Shown here piece after piece: positions 1 through 8,484 of a stretch of DNA of 64,000 bases. The notes under the pieces were generated by a model. It was not told the origin of the DNA. It saw nothing but the letters and a program-made list of their open reading frames with translations, and ran no database searches. Origin of the DNA: CAWHJB01 sp963698715 (lineage in GTDB: Bacteria; Chloroflexota; Anaerolineae; Anaerolineales; UBA4823). The translations under genes were made by a program, and so were the position numbers. The stretch covers positions 558,001-622,000 of the forward strand of contig CAVORW010000004.1 of NCBI GenBank assembly GCA_963698715.1, read 5' to 3'. Every line of letters begins with the position of its first letter. The stretch's first letter is position 1.

Positions 1-396
1 TATTTGTTGAGCAAACGTAGTAATCATCGTTGTAATTTCATCAGTGCTGTTGAGAACCTGGCAGGAGTTTAAACCAATTTCTTGGTTTCCAATTTTGATC
101 AGAGGGTCAAGGCTCAGGAATTCTATTGCCCCTCGCTTCTGAATTTGATTGGCATAGTCTTCCCAAAAATCATTATGCCAAAAGGCTTGATAAATCTTGA
201 TGACCGAATGTTTCTTGCCCACCTGACATTCCAGGGCATCTATATAATTGAGATCCGTCACGAGGCCCAATAGAGCACCGTTCTCTGGAAAAATGGTTGA
301 GATAGCAGGTATCCAGGAATTTGACCCTGAACTCAAGGCGCGAAAAGGCGGCTTCCCAAAAGTATAGAGGAAAGCAACCAGCAGTAAAGCCATCAC
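1..396 (-). CDS. GH26-like exported glycoside hydrolase, C-terminus off window
   Basis: The minus strand reads without a stop from about 396 to the left edge, giving about 130 residues. A basic stretch and one hydrophobic segment (around ALLLVAFLYTF) form a signal anchor. What follows (GALLGLVTDL, then IKIYQAFWHNDFWEDY and RGAIEFLSLDP) resembles the start of the GH26 beta-mannanase-like fold, in which a companion-gap-strand pattern leads to a W/P-rich strand. That family assignment is by pattern only. The first usable start is GTG at 396 or ATG at 393, but a strong AGGAGG lies at 442-447 with an ATC codon at 435 in frame where an ATG would be expected; the positively charged signal N-region also lies between them. 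The true start may therefore be upstream and altered. Confidence 0.5.
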   Translation of the reverse strand, partial: MMALLLVAFLYTFGKPPFRALSSGSNSWIPAISTIFPENGALLGLVTDLNYIDALECQVGKKHSVIKIYQAFWHNDFWEDYANQIQKRGAIEFLSLDPLIKIGNQEIGLNSCQVLNSTDEITTMITTFAQQI

Positions 397-492
397 ACCG
401 AAAAGTTTTTTCGATCCTTTTGCGTTTGATTTGATATCTAGCCTCCTGGCTCCCAGCTTATCGTGCCGCGAGTTGAGTCGGGAAGATGATGA

Positions 493-748
493 TTACTTGA
501 TCTCAGTAATACAATATGCCTCGGCATAAGCATCTTGCCATTTTAATACAATGCTTTGGATGACTTGAGGTGTAGAGAAATCTACTCGAATCCACTGCGG
601 TTCGTAAAATTCACTACTCCAACGGCTGCTAATATCTCCATCAATCGCATTTATCGCCAGGCACTTTATACATTCTTTGGTGTCTTGTTCTGAAGAAGCA
701 TAGGACGTTGCCCCAATAGCAAGGTTACTAGTACACGTTGGCATAAAT
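493..748 (-). pseudogene. F5/8 type C (discoidin) domain fragment, N-terminal half
   Basis: About 80 residues match the first half of a galactose-binding F5/8C domain: NLAIGATSYASS, then a DGDISSRWSSEF motif, then PQWIRVDF and a VLKWQDAYAEAYCI strand. The reading frame ends at TAA 493-495, directly after the strand where the second half should begin. On its upstream side it runs into the IS630 transposase end, so the gene has no start of its own here. It is probably the downstream remainder of the gene interrupted by the element, whose upstream part is at 1992-2567. Carbohydrate-binding, cell-surface role is known for the family; function of this fragment is unlikely. Confidence 0.6.
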
Positions 749-756
749 GCACCTGT

Positions 757-1979
757 GATTATGCCGCCAGGGCCTTGCCCTTGTAAGTCCACTTGAAAGG
801 TTTCGCCATAGTGCGGTTGAAATACTCGATGAAAGCCAACACTTTGGCTTTCAAATCAGATGCAGAAGAGAAGTCACCTCTCTTGAGCAATTTTCGAACC
901 AGGATGCTAAACCAGATCTCGATTTGGTTCATCCAGGAAGCATGTTTGGGAGTGTAATGAAAAACAATCCGGTGAGATGGATCACACAAAAAGGCAGCGC
1001 GTGTTTGCATCGATTTCAGGATGCCGCTTTTGCCTTTGACGCCCAGGTCAATGTCTACGTCTGATTCATCAGCCACATAACGCACCAAGGATTCTGACTG
1101 ATGTGTGTTGAGGTTGTCCACCACAAAATGCCACTTGGCGATAGACAGAGAGCTTTCCACCGTTTCGCGAATGTGCCTGGCGAAATCCTCTTCGGTGCGT
1201 GTGCTGCCTGCGGATACCTTCCCGATCTGCCCGGTGCAGACATTGAAATTCATGATAAACGAGGCCGTTCCATGCCGAATGTACTCGAATTCCCTGCGTT
1301 CGACTTTGCCTGGAGCCATTGGCAAGCCTGGATGTTTGCGTTCCAACGCCTGAACGCCAGTCATTTCGTCCGTGCTCATCACGGCTTCGCCTTTTTTTGC
1401 CAATTCTGGAGCCTGGTGATACAACTCATTGATGTCTTTAACCTTCTCATCGAACCGTTTATCCTTTTCTTTGTCCGGCGTCAGCCAGTAACGGATCAGG
1501 TGCGGCTTGAGACCCCTTTTTTGAGCAGCCGGGATGCATGGCGCGGGGAAATGCTTGCCAAAATCCCGCGCTGTACAATCTCATCAGCGATTTCTCTCCC
1601 TGTCCATTGGCTGATTGGCCTGCCGGACTTTTCTGGCTTTTCGCAAGCCATCTTCTCAATCTGGCAGATTTGGTCGGCTGTGATTTGTGCTGGCGCCCCT
1701 GGCCGCGGCAAGTCCTCCAGCCGCTCCTCGATACTCAACTCGTCTAACCCGATGGGCTCTAAATCTAACCACCGCCTCCGCCATAGTCGGGTCATATCCA
1801 GTGAAACACCGAGTGCTTTCGCAATTTCCGGTGTGTTTTTGCCTGTTGCTGCCAATAAAACTATTCGCCCACGAAGCACTTTCTGGTGCTCTGCCGTCCG
1901 ACGGCTCACCAACCTTTCCAATCCTTCTTTCTCAGCTTCTGTCAGTTTGATTTTGGGAGGTTTTGGCCCTGGCATAATC
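757..1979 (-). mobile_element. IS630-family insertion element
   Basis: The element is defined by its transposase. Outer limits are not certain. A possible imperfect inverted terminal pair is GATTATGCC-GCC-AGGGCC at 757-774 and its partner without the extra GCC at 1965-1979, but these overlap the stop and start codons of the transposase, which is unusual for the family, and no clear TA target duplication was found. The right end could lie further out, near 2020. It separates two pieces of a discoidin-domain gene. Confidence 0.7.
759..1975 (-). CDS. IS630-family DDE transposase, two frames joined by a -1 shift
   Basis: The first frame (1975-1496) starts MPGPKPPKIKLTEAE and carries the helix-turn-helix (NTPEIAKALGVSLDMTRLWRRRW) usual for IS630 orfA. 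It ends at LLKKGVSSRT-stop. A -1 shift on the A6 run at 1517-1522 gives LLKKRGLKPHLIRYWL, the expected family continuation, and leads into the second frame ending at 759. That part holds the DDE triad: D in MSTDEMTG, D in HFVVDNLNTHQ, E in WMNQIEIWFS. Total about 405 residues with both parts. A single frameshift protein from A-runs is known in several IS families; here either programmed slippage or decay would fit. Confidence 0.8.
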
Positions 1980-1991
1980 CGTTCCTTGTTT

Positions 1992-2567
1992 TTAGATTTG
2001 CCCTATCTTACCATATCCCTGGCTGTAATTCGTAGTATCATGACTGTAGATTACTACCTCCCACAATGAAAACCCATACTTCTCTCCGTTTTCGAAAGAG
2101 CGCCTTGTTTTCAAATCAATGATGATACCTTTAACGGATCTCGGAGGATTTACCGGCACTGTTTCTACACCACCCATACCATTGTCCTGGCAAAAGGAAA
2201 AGGGAGGTAGTGTCATAGTCGGTGTCAGGGATGGGCTGGGAGTAGTAGTCGGTATGGATGTATGGGTTACACTTGATGTGGGAGTGCTCGTGAATGGCTC
2301 AACCGTTGCTGTTTGCGTAAATAATGTTGCTATGGTTGTAAGCTTAACCTCAGCGGTCGAAGTCGCATTCATTGACCAAGATACAATTTCTCTGTTGCTA
2401 GATAATTCCAAAACCCCTTTCACAATGACCCCGATTAAGCCTATCAAGGCAACCACAACTGCACTAATAAGAGCATATTTTGCGACGGTTACGTGGTGAG
2501 AATCACTAATTTCCTTGTTATCTGGGTTATTCTGTTCTGAAGAATTACCCTTTCTTTTCTTTGCCAC
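1992..2567 (-). pseudogene. Membrane-anchored protein with C-terminal half of an F5/8C domain, interrupted by IS630
   Basis: Start is GTG at 2567 with GGAG a few bases upstream. A lysine-rich N-terminus is followed by one transmembrane segment (about residues 29-52), then a Thr/Ser/Pro-rich spacer (about 75-120). The last part, from GGVETVPVNPPRS through YGFSLWEVVIYS, matches the closing strands of a discoidin domain (the usual R-YVR then YGYSLWEFEVY pattern). The frame then runs into or next to the IS630 element and stops at 1992. The first half of a discoidin domain lies on the other side of the element (493-748). Likely an external sugar-binding surface protein before disruption. Confidence 0.6.
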
Positions 2568-2756
2568 ACCTTACTCCATAAAACCGTATCTTCTTTAGCC
2601 CACCCATAGATTAATCGTAAGGAATAGTTCCTTGCAATTAGTAAATAGAGCTTTATACCTGTCTGTAAGCTAAATTTTCATCAGAACAAACACAGAAATT
2701 ACAACCAATAATCCACCCTTGGTTTCAGCAAAATAAATCTATCTACCATTATAGTG

Positions 2757-2891
2757 ATCTCCCCCTGCCTGTCAACAGGACCTCCCGCCTAGCCGGTCAG
2801 TTCATCCACCATTTACCCGATAGTCGCTGTTATTTCTCTAGCTCCCGGTTGAATTTTCTTCTCCCTAGTTGTGATATCTGTTACTTGACCT
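2757..2891. repeat. Dispersed intergenic repeat, copy 1 of 2
   Basis: About 135 bp that recurs at 5957-6090 in the same orientation. Both copies begin with a CCCCCT-rich block containing CTGTCAAC and GGACCTCCC, share a CTCATCC/CCCGATAG middle with gaps, and end in the same 24 bases (2868-2891 here, 6067-6090 there). It lies in the 438-bp gap between the interrupted gene and the gene at 3006. No reading frame or internal hairpin was seen. Function unknown. Confidence 0.7.
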
Positions 2892-3005
2892 GCTTGTCCA
2901 ATTTGTGCTATGGTAGATCAACTCTTATGTGTGGGGATTGAACTGCCCGTCCGCCGCTCAAGCCATCGTTAGCCGCAAACATCCAATCAATCAGAGGTTA
3001 GAAAA

Positions 3006-4313
3006 ATGTCTACCAAGAAAGGTTTGCTCATTGTTTTGGTCACCGGCGCCATATTGCTGGCAGTGGGAGGCGGCATCGCGTACGCTCGGCTTTCCGAATT
3101 AATCTCAGTATCGACGGTCTTTGAACCATATCTCGGTGAAGAAATCGTTGTCTCTGCTTTAGATAATGAACAATATTTGCCATCTGTGGCTTACAATTCA
3201 AATCATGATGAATATCTGGTTGTGTGGCATAACAAATGGGGAGCGAACAGAGATATTTACGCCCAGCGCATAAATGCGAAAGGTGAGTTGCTAAGCTGGT
3301 TTGCCGTTGGCCCTACAGCGCCCTTAAATCCATACCCCAATGATCGCGTGCAACCGTCGGTCGCTTACGATCCAAAAAATGACCGCTATCTGGTCGTATG
3401 GGCATACGACACATCAGGTAACGGCAGTAATTGGGATATTCATGGCATCCTGGTCAATTGGGATGGCCCAATTCAAGGATTACATCAATTCATCATCTGC
3501 GATTGGCCCACACAACAATGGGTTCCCAAGGTAACTTACTCCGCAGTTGAAGAGGAGTTTATGATTGTCTGGTGGACAGATCATCCTTCGGTTCCTGACT
3601 ATATCAGCGGTCGTAGGATGAAAGCTTCAGATGGCTCTTTCCCCTCCACAGGTAGTGATTTTACAATTAGCGATACAACCCAAGTGCGAGTTAATCCGGA
3701 AATATCCTACAATCTTTGGCGAAACGAATATCTGGTTGTTTACGATAATACGGAGGATGTTTTCGGCACCCGCTTTTCCGGTAAGGGTGCTCCACTGGCT
3801 GGTGGAGAGTTTGGGATTGCCGCTTGGCCTGGTGCAGAAACATTACCATCTGTAGCCTATTGTTTGGAAAACGATCAATATCTGGTAGCCTGGCAAAATC
3901 CGCAACCTGATATTTACGCCCGGTTTATTAATGGTGACGGCGCTCTCGATGGCGGTCCGCTTCATTTGGAATATACGAGTGTTGATGAGGTTAAACCTAA
4001 AGTCGCTTGCAGCCAGGCAGGGCGCCAATTTTTGATAACCTGGCAACAGCAATTTAGCAGCGTTACAGGCCCGTACGGAATTTGGGGCCAATTTGTGAAT
4101 ACGGACAAGACATTGGGAACGAATTTTGGAATTATGACTCCAACAAGTGGGGTTACAGCCGAATTCACAAACCCTGTGATTGCTGGAGGCAGGGTCAACT
4201 TTTTGACGGTCTGGGAACATGACCGCGCCGGTACTTCTTTTCAGGATATTCATGGACGACTTATCACCCTACACGAAGTGTATCTCCCATTGATTCTGCG
4301 CAATCATCCGTAG
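3006..4313 (+). CDS. Exported repeat protein, probable beta-propeller, with YLPL tail
   Basis: 435 residues starting at ATG 3006, five bases after a GAGGTTAG ribosome site. A signal peptide or anchor covers residues 5-28. The body has six or so diverged repeats of about 55-65 residues, each with a core like PSVAYNSNHDEYLVVWHN then DIYAQRIN or equivalents (residues 60-410). This kind of repeated [YF]LVVW strand is typical of predicted beta-propeller surface proteins, function unassigned. It ends EVYLPLILRNHP, the short aromatic-L-P tail seen on other exported proteins in this window. No catalytic motif seen. It stands alone, between two non-coding stretches. Confidence 0.8.
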   Translation: MSTKKGLLIVLVTGAILLAVGGGIAYARLSELISVSTVFEPYLGEEIVVSALDNEQYLPSVAYNSNHDEYLVVWHNKWGANRDIYAQRINAKGELLSWFAVGPTAPLNPYPNDRVQPSVAYDPKNDRYLVVWAYDTSGNGSNWDIHGILVNWDGPIQGLHQFIICDWPTQQWVPKVTYSAVEEEFMIVWWTDHPSVPDYISGRRMKASDGSFPSTGSDFTISDTTQVRVNPEISYNLWRNEYLVVYDNTEDVFGTRFSGKGAPLAGGEFGIAAWPGAETLPSVAYCLENDQYLVAWQNPQPDIYARFINGDGALDGGPLHLEYTSVDEVKPKVACSQAGRQFLITWQQQFSSVTGPYGIWGQFVNTDKTLGTNFGIMTPTSGVTAEFTNPVIAGGRVNFLTVWEHDRAGTSFQDIHGRLITLHEVYLPLILRNHP

Positions 4314-4828
4314 TTGAACAAACTTTCAACGAGACAAAGTTAGATCAGGCATCGAATAATAGAAGATGAAATGCGGCTAACCGCATCTGAAGCTGACTTG
4401 TTACACAGCGGAGGATGCGGGTGCGAAAAGCAAAGTTAGGCTTTGTTCAAGCGAATTTCGGAGCCAAAACGCAGGCAGATTGCGCCACCGTTGGGCCGCT
4501 ATTGTATCGATGTTTGGCCTGCCCCCAAATCATTTATCAACGACAATGTTAGAGTGAAAAGTTCAGGTTAAGATTGCGGCCTTACAACCGTTTTCGGAAG
4601 CATGGATTTTTATCCAATAATACAGCGAGATACCCCTAAGTTGCTTCAGTATCATCTTCATTCTAACTAACCCTGCCCCCACGCCGGAAGCTAACAGCAA
4701 TGACAACCCTTTTTTCTGTCACGACGATATAATCTACTGATGCTGGCATCAACAATTAAGCAGTCGTTTTCACAATGGCCTTTGCAAACAAAGCATCGGC
4801 AAAGGTCACGGAAAATGCACCTGTCTGT
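4314..4828. other. Non-coding stretch
   Basis: 515 bases with no supported gene. It contains small GTTAG cores and a short hairpin (ATGCGGCTAACCGCAT, 4371-4386), none enough to call an attachment site. The missing N-terminal part of comM should lie in its right end but no ComM-like sequence is recognisable before 4829. Confidence 0.5.
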
Positions 4829-5934
4829 TGTCCACAACATGTTGATGATTGGTCCCCCGGAGCTGGTAAAACCCTTCTGGCCCGTGCCATCCCCAGCATT
4901 CTGCCCAAAATGTCGATCGATGAAGCTCTGGATGTGACCCGCATCTACTCGATTGCCGATCAGCTCCCACCCGACCTGCCTCTGATCAGCAACCGCCCCT
5001 TCCGGGCCCCGCACCACACCATATCACATGCTGGGCTGGTGGGAGGTGGAAACATACCCCGTCCGGGCGAGATCTCACTGGCCCATCGCGGAGTGCTGTT
5101 CCTGGATGAGCTGCCCGAGTTTGGACCGCGCGTCCTGGAAGTGCTGCGCCAGCCGATCGAGGATAAAGTCGTTACCATCAGCCGCGCCCACGGTTCGCTC
5201 TCTTTCCCAGCCAATTTCCAGATGATCGCTGCCATGAATCCCTGCCCGTGCGGGTATTACGGTGACACACTCAAGCCTTGCACCTGTTCCAACAGCACCA
5301 TCACCAAATATCAGAAGCGGATCTCCGGCCCGCTGCTGGACCGAATTGATATCCATATTGAAGTACCCCGGGTGGAATACGACAAACTCAGTGATCAGCG
5401 CCAGGGAGAGCTAGGGTGATCGCATTTGAAATATTTTCCAGCATTTTGCCTGTTCCGGGAAGGGCTAAACCTAACAACAGATCATGGAAGCTTCTTCAGG
5501 GCGATAAATTCCGCCCAATAGTGTTCCCGGAGCCTGCCTATGGGACTTCTTGCCACCAAAGAGAGGCTTAAGTCAAGCTAAAAAATCCAAATGCGATCAC
5601 CCTACAGGGAGAGCTCTCTTCCGCAGTTCAAGCCAGGGTCGAAGCAGCCCGCCAGCAGCAGCGCCAGCGTTTCAGCGCCGAAAGGCTGGCAGCCAGCGGG
5701 ATCAGCTGCAACGCCGATATGCGCCCGGCTGAGGTGCGCCTGTTTTGCCAGCTAGACGATACCGGTCGCTTGTTGATGCGAACCGCCATGAGCCAGCTCC
5801 AGCTTTCGGCCCGGGCTTACCATCGCATCCTTAAACTGGCCCGTACGATTGCCGATTTGGCTGGGAGCGAGAGCATCCAATCCCAGCACCTGGCTGAGGC
5901 GCTGCAGTACCGGCCGAGAAGCATGATCGGCTAG
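4829..5934 (+). pseudogene. comM: comM (YifB, Mg-chelatase-like AAA ATPase), broken
   Basis: ComM is a hexameric AAA+ helicase that promotes branch migration of DNA taken up by transformation; full length is about 500 residues. Here homology starts abruptly at HNMLMIGPP (4832), so the N-terminal S5-like domain of about 190 residues is gone. One G is missing within the Walker A codons near 4858-4861 (GPP then, one frame over, GAGKTLLARAIPS). The ATPase then continues with Walker B (GVLFLDELPEF) and sensor parts (AMNPCPCGYYGD, KYQKRISGPLLDRIDIHIEVP). A 193-bp MITE interrupts it after QGE; removing the MITE and one target copy restores the frame to the C-terminal lid ending in LAEALQYRPRSMIG at 5934. 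Three independent lesions make it a pseudogene. Confidence 0.85.
5412..5604. mobile_element. 193-bp MITE inserted in comM
   Basis: Perfect 17-bp terminal inverted repeats (TAGGGTGATCGCATTTG at 5412-5428 and its complement at 5588-5604) flank 159 bp without an open frame. Exact 10-bp direct repeats CAGGGAGAGC sit at 5402-5411 and 5605-5614. Excising one repeat plus the element rejoins the comM frame exactly. Non-autonomous, so its transposase must be elsewhere. A 10-bp duplication would fit an IS4-like mobiliser, which is inference. Confidence 0.9.
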
Positions 5935-5956
5935 CGAAGAAGTAATCCAGCGAAAT

Positions 5957-6090
5957 CACCCCCTCTCTGTCAACTGGACCTCCCACTTTACCGCCACGCT
6001 CATCCGTTTAGATGCCCGATAGATGAAGCCATATTCCTCGATTCCAGTTGACTATTTATCACCCTTGTTGTGATATCTGTTACTTGACCT
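5957..6090. repeat. Dispersed intergenic repeat, copy 2 of 2
   Basis: Second copy of the element at 2757-2891; the last 24 bases (6067-6090) are identical. It directly follows the end of the comM pseudogene and precedes the DUF1059 gene. Confidence 0.7.
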
Positions 6091-6176
6091 ATCATTGTAA
6101 GTGGCACATATTCTTGGGGGCAGATCAGATTCCCAAAGACCCCCTTTGGATTTTAGACCAATCATATCCAATTATG

Positions 6177-6185
6177 TGGTACAAT
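6177..6185 (+). promoter_or_regulatory. Extended -10 promoter (TGGTACAAT)
   Basis: TG-G-TACAAT matches the TGn extended -10 pattern found before several genes in this window. It would give a leader of about 150 bases for the gene at 6347. No convincing -35. Confidence 0.4.
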
Positions 6186-6346
6186 TCAGCATAAGCTGTT
6201 GACGAAGCTGTGGCAATGAATGCTACCAGGGTTAGCTTACGTTCGTACGCCAACCTCTTTACCTTGTATTGCCCAAATTCCTTGCGGAGGCTTTAGAAGC
6301 TACATTGGTTAATTGTTTTGGGTGTTTTCTAATATTAGGAGAAAAA

Positions 6347-6538
6347 ATGGAAAAATTTGCATGCAAGAATCTCGGGATTGACTGTGACTTCGTTGCTACT
6401 GGAGCCACCAAGGAAGAAGTACTTCAGAAAGCTATGGCGCATGGCGGCACTGTCCACGCTGATTTGATGGAAGGTATGACGAAAGAGCAATCAGCGCAGT
6501 TTGCTCAAAAATTAGAAGCCTCGATCCAGACCGCTTAA
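6347..6538 (+). CDS. DUF1059 small protein
   Basis: 63 residues from ATG 6347, chosen because AGGAGA lies six bases upstream; a longer frame from 6269 has no ribosome site and adds unrelated sequence. The protein MEKFACKNLGIDCDFVATG with two N-terminal cysteines, followed by KEEVLQKAMAHGGTVHADL and KIEASIQ-like end, fits DUF1059, a family annotated as predicted small metal-binding proteins. Role unknown. It has its own terminator just downstream, so it is a single-gene unit between the repeat copy and the sulfur operon. Confidence 0.8.
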   Translation: MEKFACKNLGIDCDFVATGATKEEVLQKAMAHGGTVHADLMEGMTKEQSAQFAQKLEASIQTA

Positions 6539-6558
6539 GCTGACGATTGGTTTGAATG

Positions 6559-6588
6559 ACGCTCCGAGCTAAAAGCTTGGAGCGTTTT
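6559..6588 (+). terminator. Rho-independent terminator after DUF1059 gene
   Basis: A 12-bp stem (ACGCTCCGAGCT with AGCTTGGAGCGT, one G-U pair), 3-base loop, then TTTTG. It starts 20 bases after the stop codon. Confidence 0.8.
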
Positions 6589-6797
6589 GATTCCCATTGG
6601 ATAAACTGTTTATTCTCCCAAGGTTGGGGGATTTGGGAGGCCCTGCGCCTCCATTCGCATAAATGCGCAAGCCACCCCATCAGCGCCCAGGTATCCCTCG
6701 ACAATTCCTCAAGAGCTATCGCATTTTCTTATGAGCTACGATAATGATTACTTATGATGTGATATTAGTCGTGTATGTTCGTGACAATTATCACTAG

Positions 6798-6824
6798 TTG
6801 AGTTTACCAACCAGATACTATAAT
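6798..6824 (+). promoter_or_regulatory. Promoter of the arsR-sqr operon
   Basis: TATAAT at 6819-6824 with TTGAGT at 6798-6803, spacing 15. A dyad GTGA-N6-TCAC at 6781-6794 lies just upstream and is a candidate ArsR operator. Overlap of dyad and promoter suggests autoregulation, an inference. Confidence 0.55.
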
Positions 6825-6873
6825 CTTATCGACATATTCACTTATGCATATATGTACCCTTACAGGCAGAATC

Positions 6874-7245
6874 ATGAAACAAGACCTCGAACAAGAAATT
6901 TACCAATTGCACGCTGAAATCTGCGCAGGTCTGGCTGACCCGAAGCGAATTCTGATCCTGTATGCATTAGCCGATAAACCGCTTACAGTCACACAGCTGG
7001 TCGAACTTTTGGATCTCAACCAGCCCAGTGTTTCACGTCACTTGAAAGTGCTGCGCGAACGCAGCATGGTCATTGCGAACCGGATTGGGGCTTCCGTTGA
7101 ATACAGTCTTGGAGATGAACGCTTGATCCAGGCGCTCGACCTGCTGCGTTCAGTTTTGGCCAGCAAGCTGCAGAACCAGGCTGCCCTGGCAGAGACGGTT
7201 ACCCAAACGCATCCTAATCCCGAACACCTTGGAGAAAACGAATGA
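6874..7245 (+). CDS. ArsR-family transcriptional regulator of the sulfur operon
   Basis: 123 residues from ATG 6874 (an upstream ATG at 6844 would add 10 residues). Winged helix-turn-helix of the ArsR/SmtB type: CAGLADPKRILILYAL, then TVTQLVELLDLNQPSVSRHLKVLRE recognition helix, then the wing and a C-terminal helix. The metal site ELCVCD of ArsR/SmtB is replaced by ELLDLN, so it does not look like an arsenic or zinc sensor. One cysteine lies in the first helix (EICAG); the two-cysteine persulfide switch of BigR/SqrR is therefore not evident. It overlaps the flavoprotein gene by 4 bases (ATGA), so it very likely controls this operon, perhaps in response to a sulfur species. Confidence 0.85.
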   Translation: MKQDLEQEIYQLHAEICAGLADPKRILILYALADKPLTVTQLVELLDLNQPSVSRHLKVLRERSMVIANRIGASVEYSLGDERLIQALDLLRSVLASKLQNQAALAETVTQTHPNPEHLGENE

Positions 7246-8474
7246 AAAACCTTCTTATTTTAGGAGCCGGAACAGCGGGAACGATGGTAGCCAACAGGCT
7301 CAGCCGTTTGTTGGACTTAGACGAATGGCGCATCACGATCGTTGACCAGCACGAGACCCACTATTACCAGCCCGGCTTCTTATTCATCCCGTTCGGTATT
7401 TACAGTAAAAATGATGTTATTAAGCCCAAACGAGATTTCATCCCGCCAGGCGTGAAGCTGGTTATGTCGCCGATCGACGTGATTGAAGCAGACCAGAACC
7501 GGGTCAAGTTAGTAGATGGCAAAATCCTAAACTACGATTATTTAGTGATTGCAACCGGCTGCAAGGTTCACCCGGAGGAAACCCCAGGCCTCGAAGAACA
7601 TGAATGGCGCAAGACGATCCATGATTTTTACACCATCGAAGGTGCAATCGCCCTGGCTAAACATCTTCGGACCTGGCAGGGCGGACGCATGCTGGTCAAC
7701 GTGGTCGAGAATCCGATTAAATGTCCGGTGGCTCCGCTCGAATTCTTGATGCTGGCAGACTGGTTTTTCCACGAGCAGGGTATCCGGGACCGGGTTGAAA
7801 TCACCTATGCAACCCCACTGCCTGGGGCTTTCACCAAGCCCATCGCAGCCCGCCACCTGGGCGATATTCTGGAGCAAAAAGGGGTTAACGTGGTGCCCGA
7901 ATTCATGATCGAACGCGTGGAACCCGATGCCAGGAAGATTGTCTCTTATGATGAGCAGGAACTCGAATATGATCTCCTGGTAAGTGTCCCAGTTAACATG
8001 GGCGATGCAATGGTTGGTCGTTCCGAGTTAGGCGATGAGCTTAACTTTATCCCGGTAGATAAACATACCATGCTGCATGATAAGTATGACAACCTGTTCG
8101 TATTGGGCGATGCAGCTGCCATACCGACCTCGAAAGCAGGATCGGTTGCGCACTTTGCAGTAGATTGTTTCTCCGAGAACTTCCTGCGCCATATCGACGG
8201 ACTGGAAATGCTGCCAACCTTTGATGGCCATGCCAACTGCTTCATCGAATCCGGCTTTGGCAAAGGGCTGTTAATCGATTTCAACTACGAAGTCGAGCCG
8301 CTGCCCGGACGCTACCCGCTGCCCGGTATGGGCCCATTCAGCTTACTGCAAGAGTCGGAAATGAACCATTGGGGCAAAATGATGTTCCGCTGGATGTATT
8401 GGAACTTGCTATTGAAAGGCCAGGAGCTGCCCGTTCCTGCCCTGATGAGCATGGCCGGAAAGTGGAATAAATAA
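7242..8474 (+). CDS. sqr: Sulfide:quinone oxidoreductase-like FAD protein
   Basis: 410 residues. The FAD-binding start GAGTAGTMVANRL (8-20) and second motif YDNLFVLGDAAAIPTSKAG (282-300) are those of pyridine-nucleotide-disulfide fold flavoproteins of the SQR/FCSD group. Cysteines at 107, 161 (NPIKCPVAPLEFL) and 333 (NCFIESG) sit near the positions of redox-active cysteines in characterised SQRs, so sulfide oxidation to polysulfide with electrons to quinone is plausible. The C-terminal helices (RWMYWNLLLKG) are the usual membrane-attachment end. It overlaps arsR by ATGA and is followed after 10 bases by DUF1641, a frequent SQR partner. Alternative: a related sulfur-metabolism flavoprotein with another acceptor. 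Confidence 0.85.
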   Translation: MKNLLILGAGTAGTMVANRLSRLLDLDEWRITIVDQHETHYYQPGFLFIPFGIYSKNDVIKPKRDFIPPGVKLVMSPIDVIEADQNRVKLVDGKILNYDYLVIATGCKVHPEETPGLEEHEWRKTIHDFYTIEGAIALAKHLRTWQGGRMLVNVVENPIKCPVAPLEFLMLADWFFHEQGIRDRVEITYATPLPGAFTKPIAARHLGDILEQKGVNVVPEFMIERVEPDARKIVSYDEQELEYDLLVSVPVNMGDAMVGRSELGDELNFIPVDKHTMLHDKYDNLFVLGDAAAIPTSKAGSVAHFAVDCFSENFLRHIDGLEMLPTFDGHANCFIESGFGKGLLIDFNYEVEPLPGRYPLPGMGPFSLLQESEMNHWGKMMFRWMYWNLLLKGQELPVPALMSMAGKWNK

Positions 8475-8484
8475 GGAGCCCAAG

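Noticed and set aside
757..1979. Exact IS630 ends and TA target duplication
   Set aside because: The best inverted pair has a 3-base indel and overlaps the transposase start and stop. No clear TA pair was found, so limits are given as approximate only.
1101..2069. A 322-codon open frame on the + strand
   Set aside because: It lies antisense to the IS630 transposase, has no family similarity and is explained by the codon use of the real gene.
2568..3005. tRNA or other small RNA in the gap
   Set aside because: No cloverleaf or conserved T-loop sequence; part of the gap is the dispersed repeat. The same check was negative for the gaps at 4314, 26068, 39820 and 46241.
4314..4480. attC-like integron site (GTTAGAT and GTTAGGC cores)
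   Set aside because: No matching RYYYAAC inverse core and no imperfect palindrome of attC type between them; no integrase in the window.
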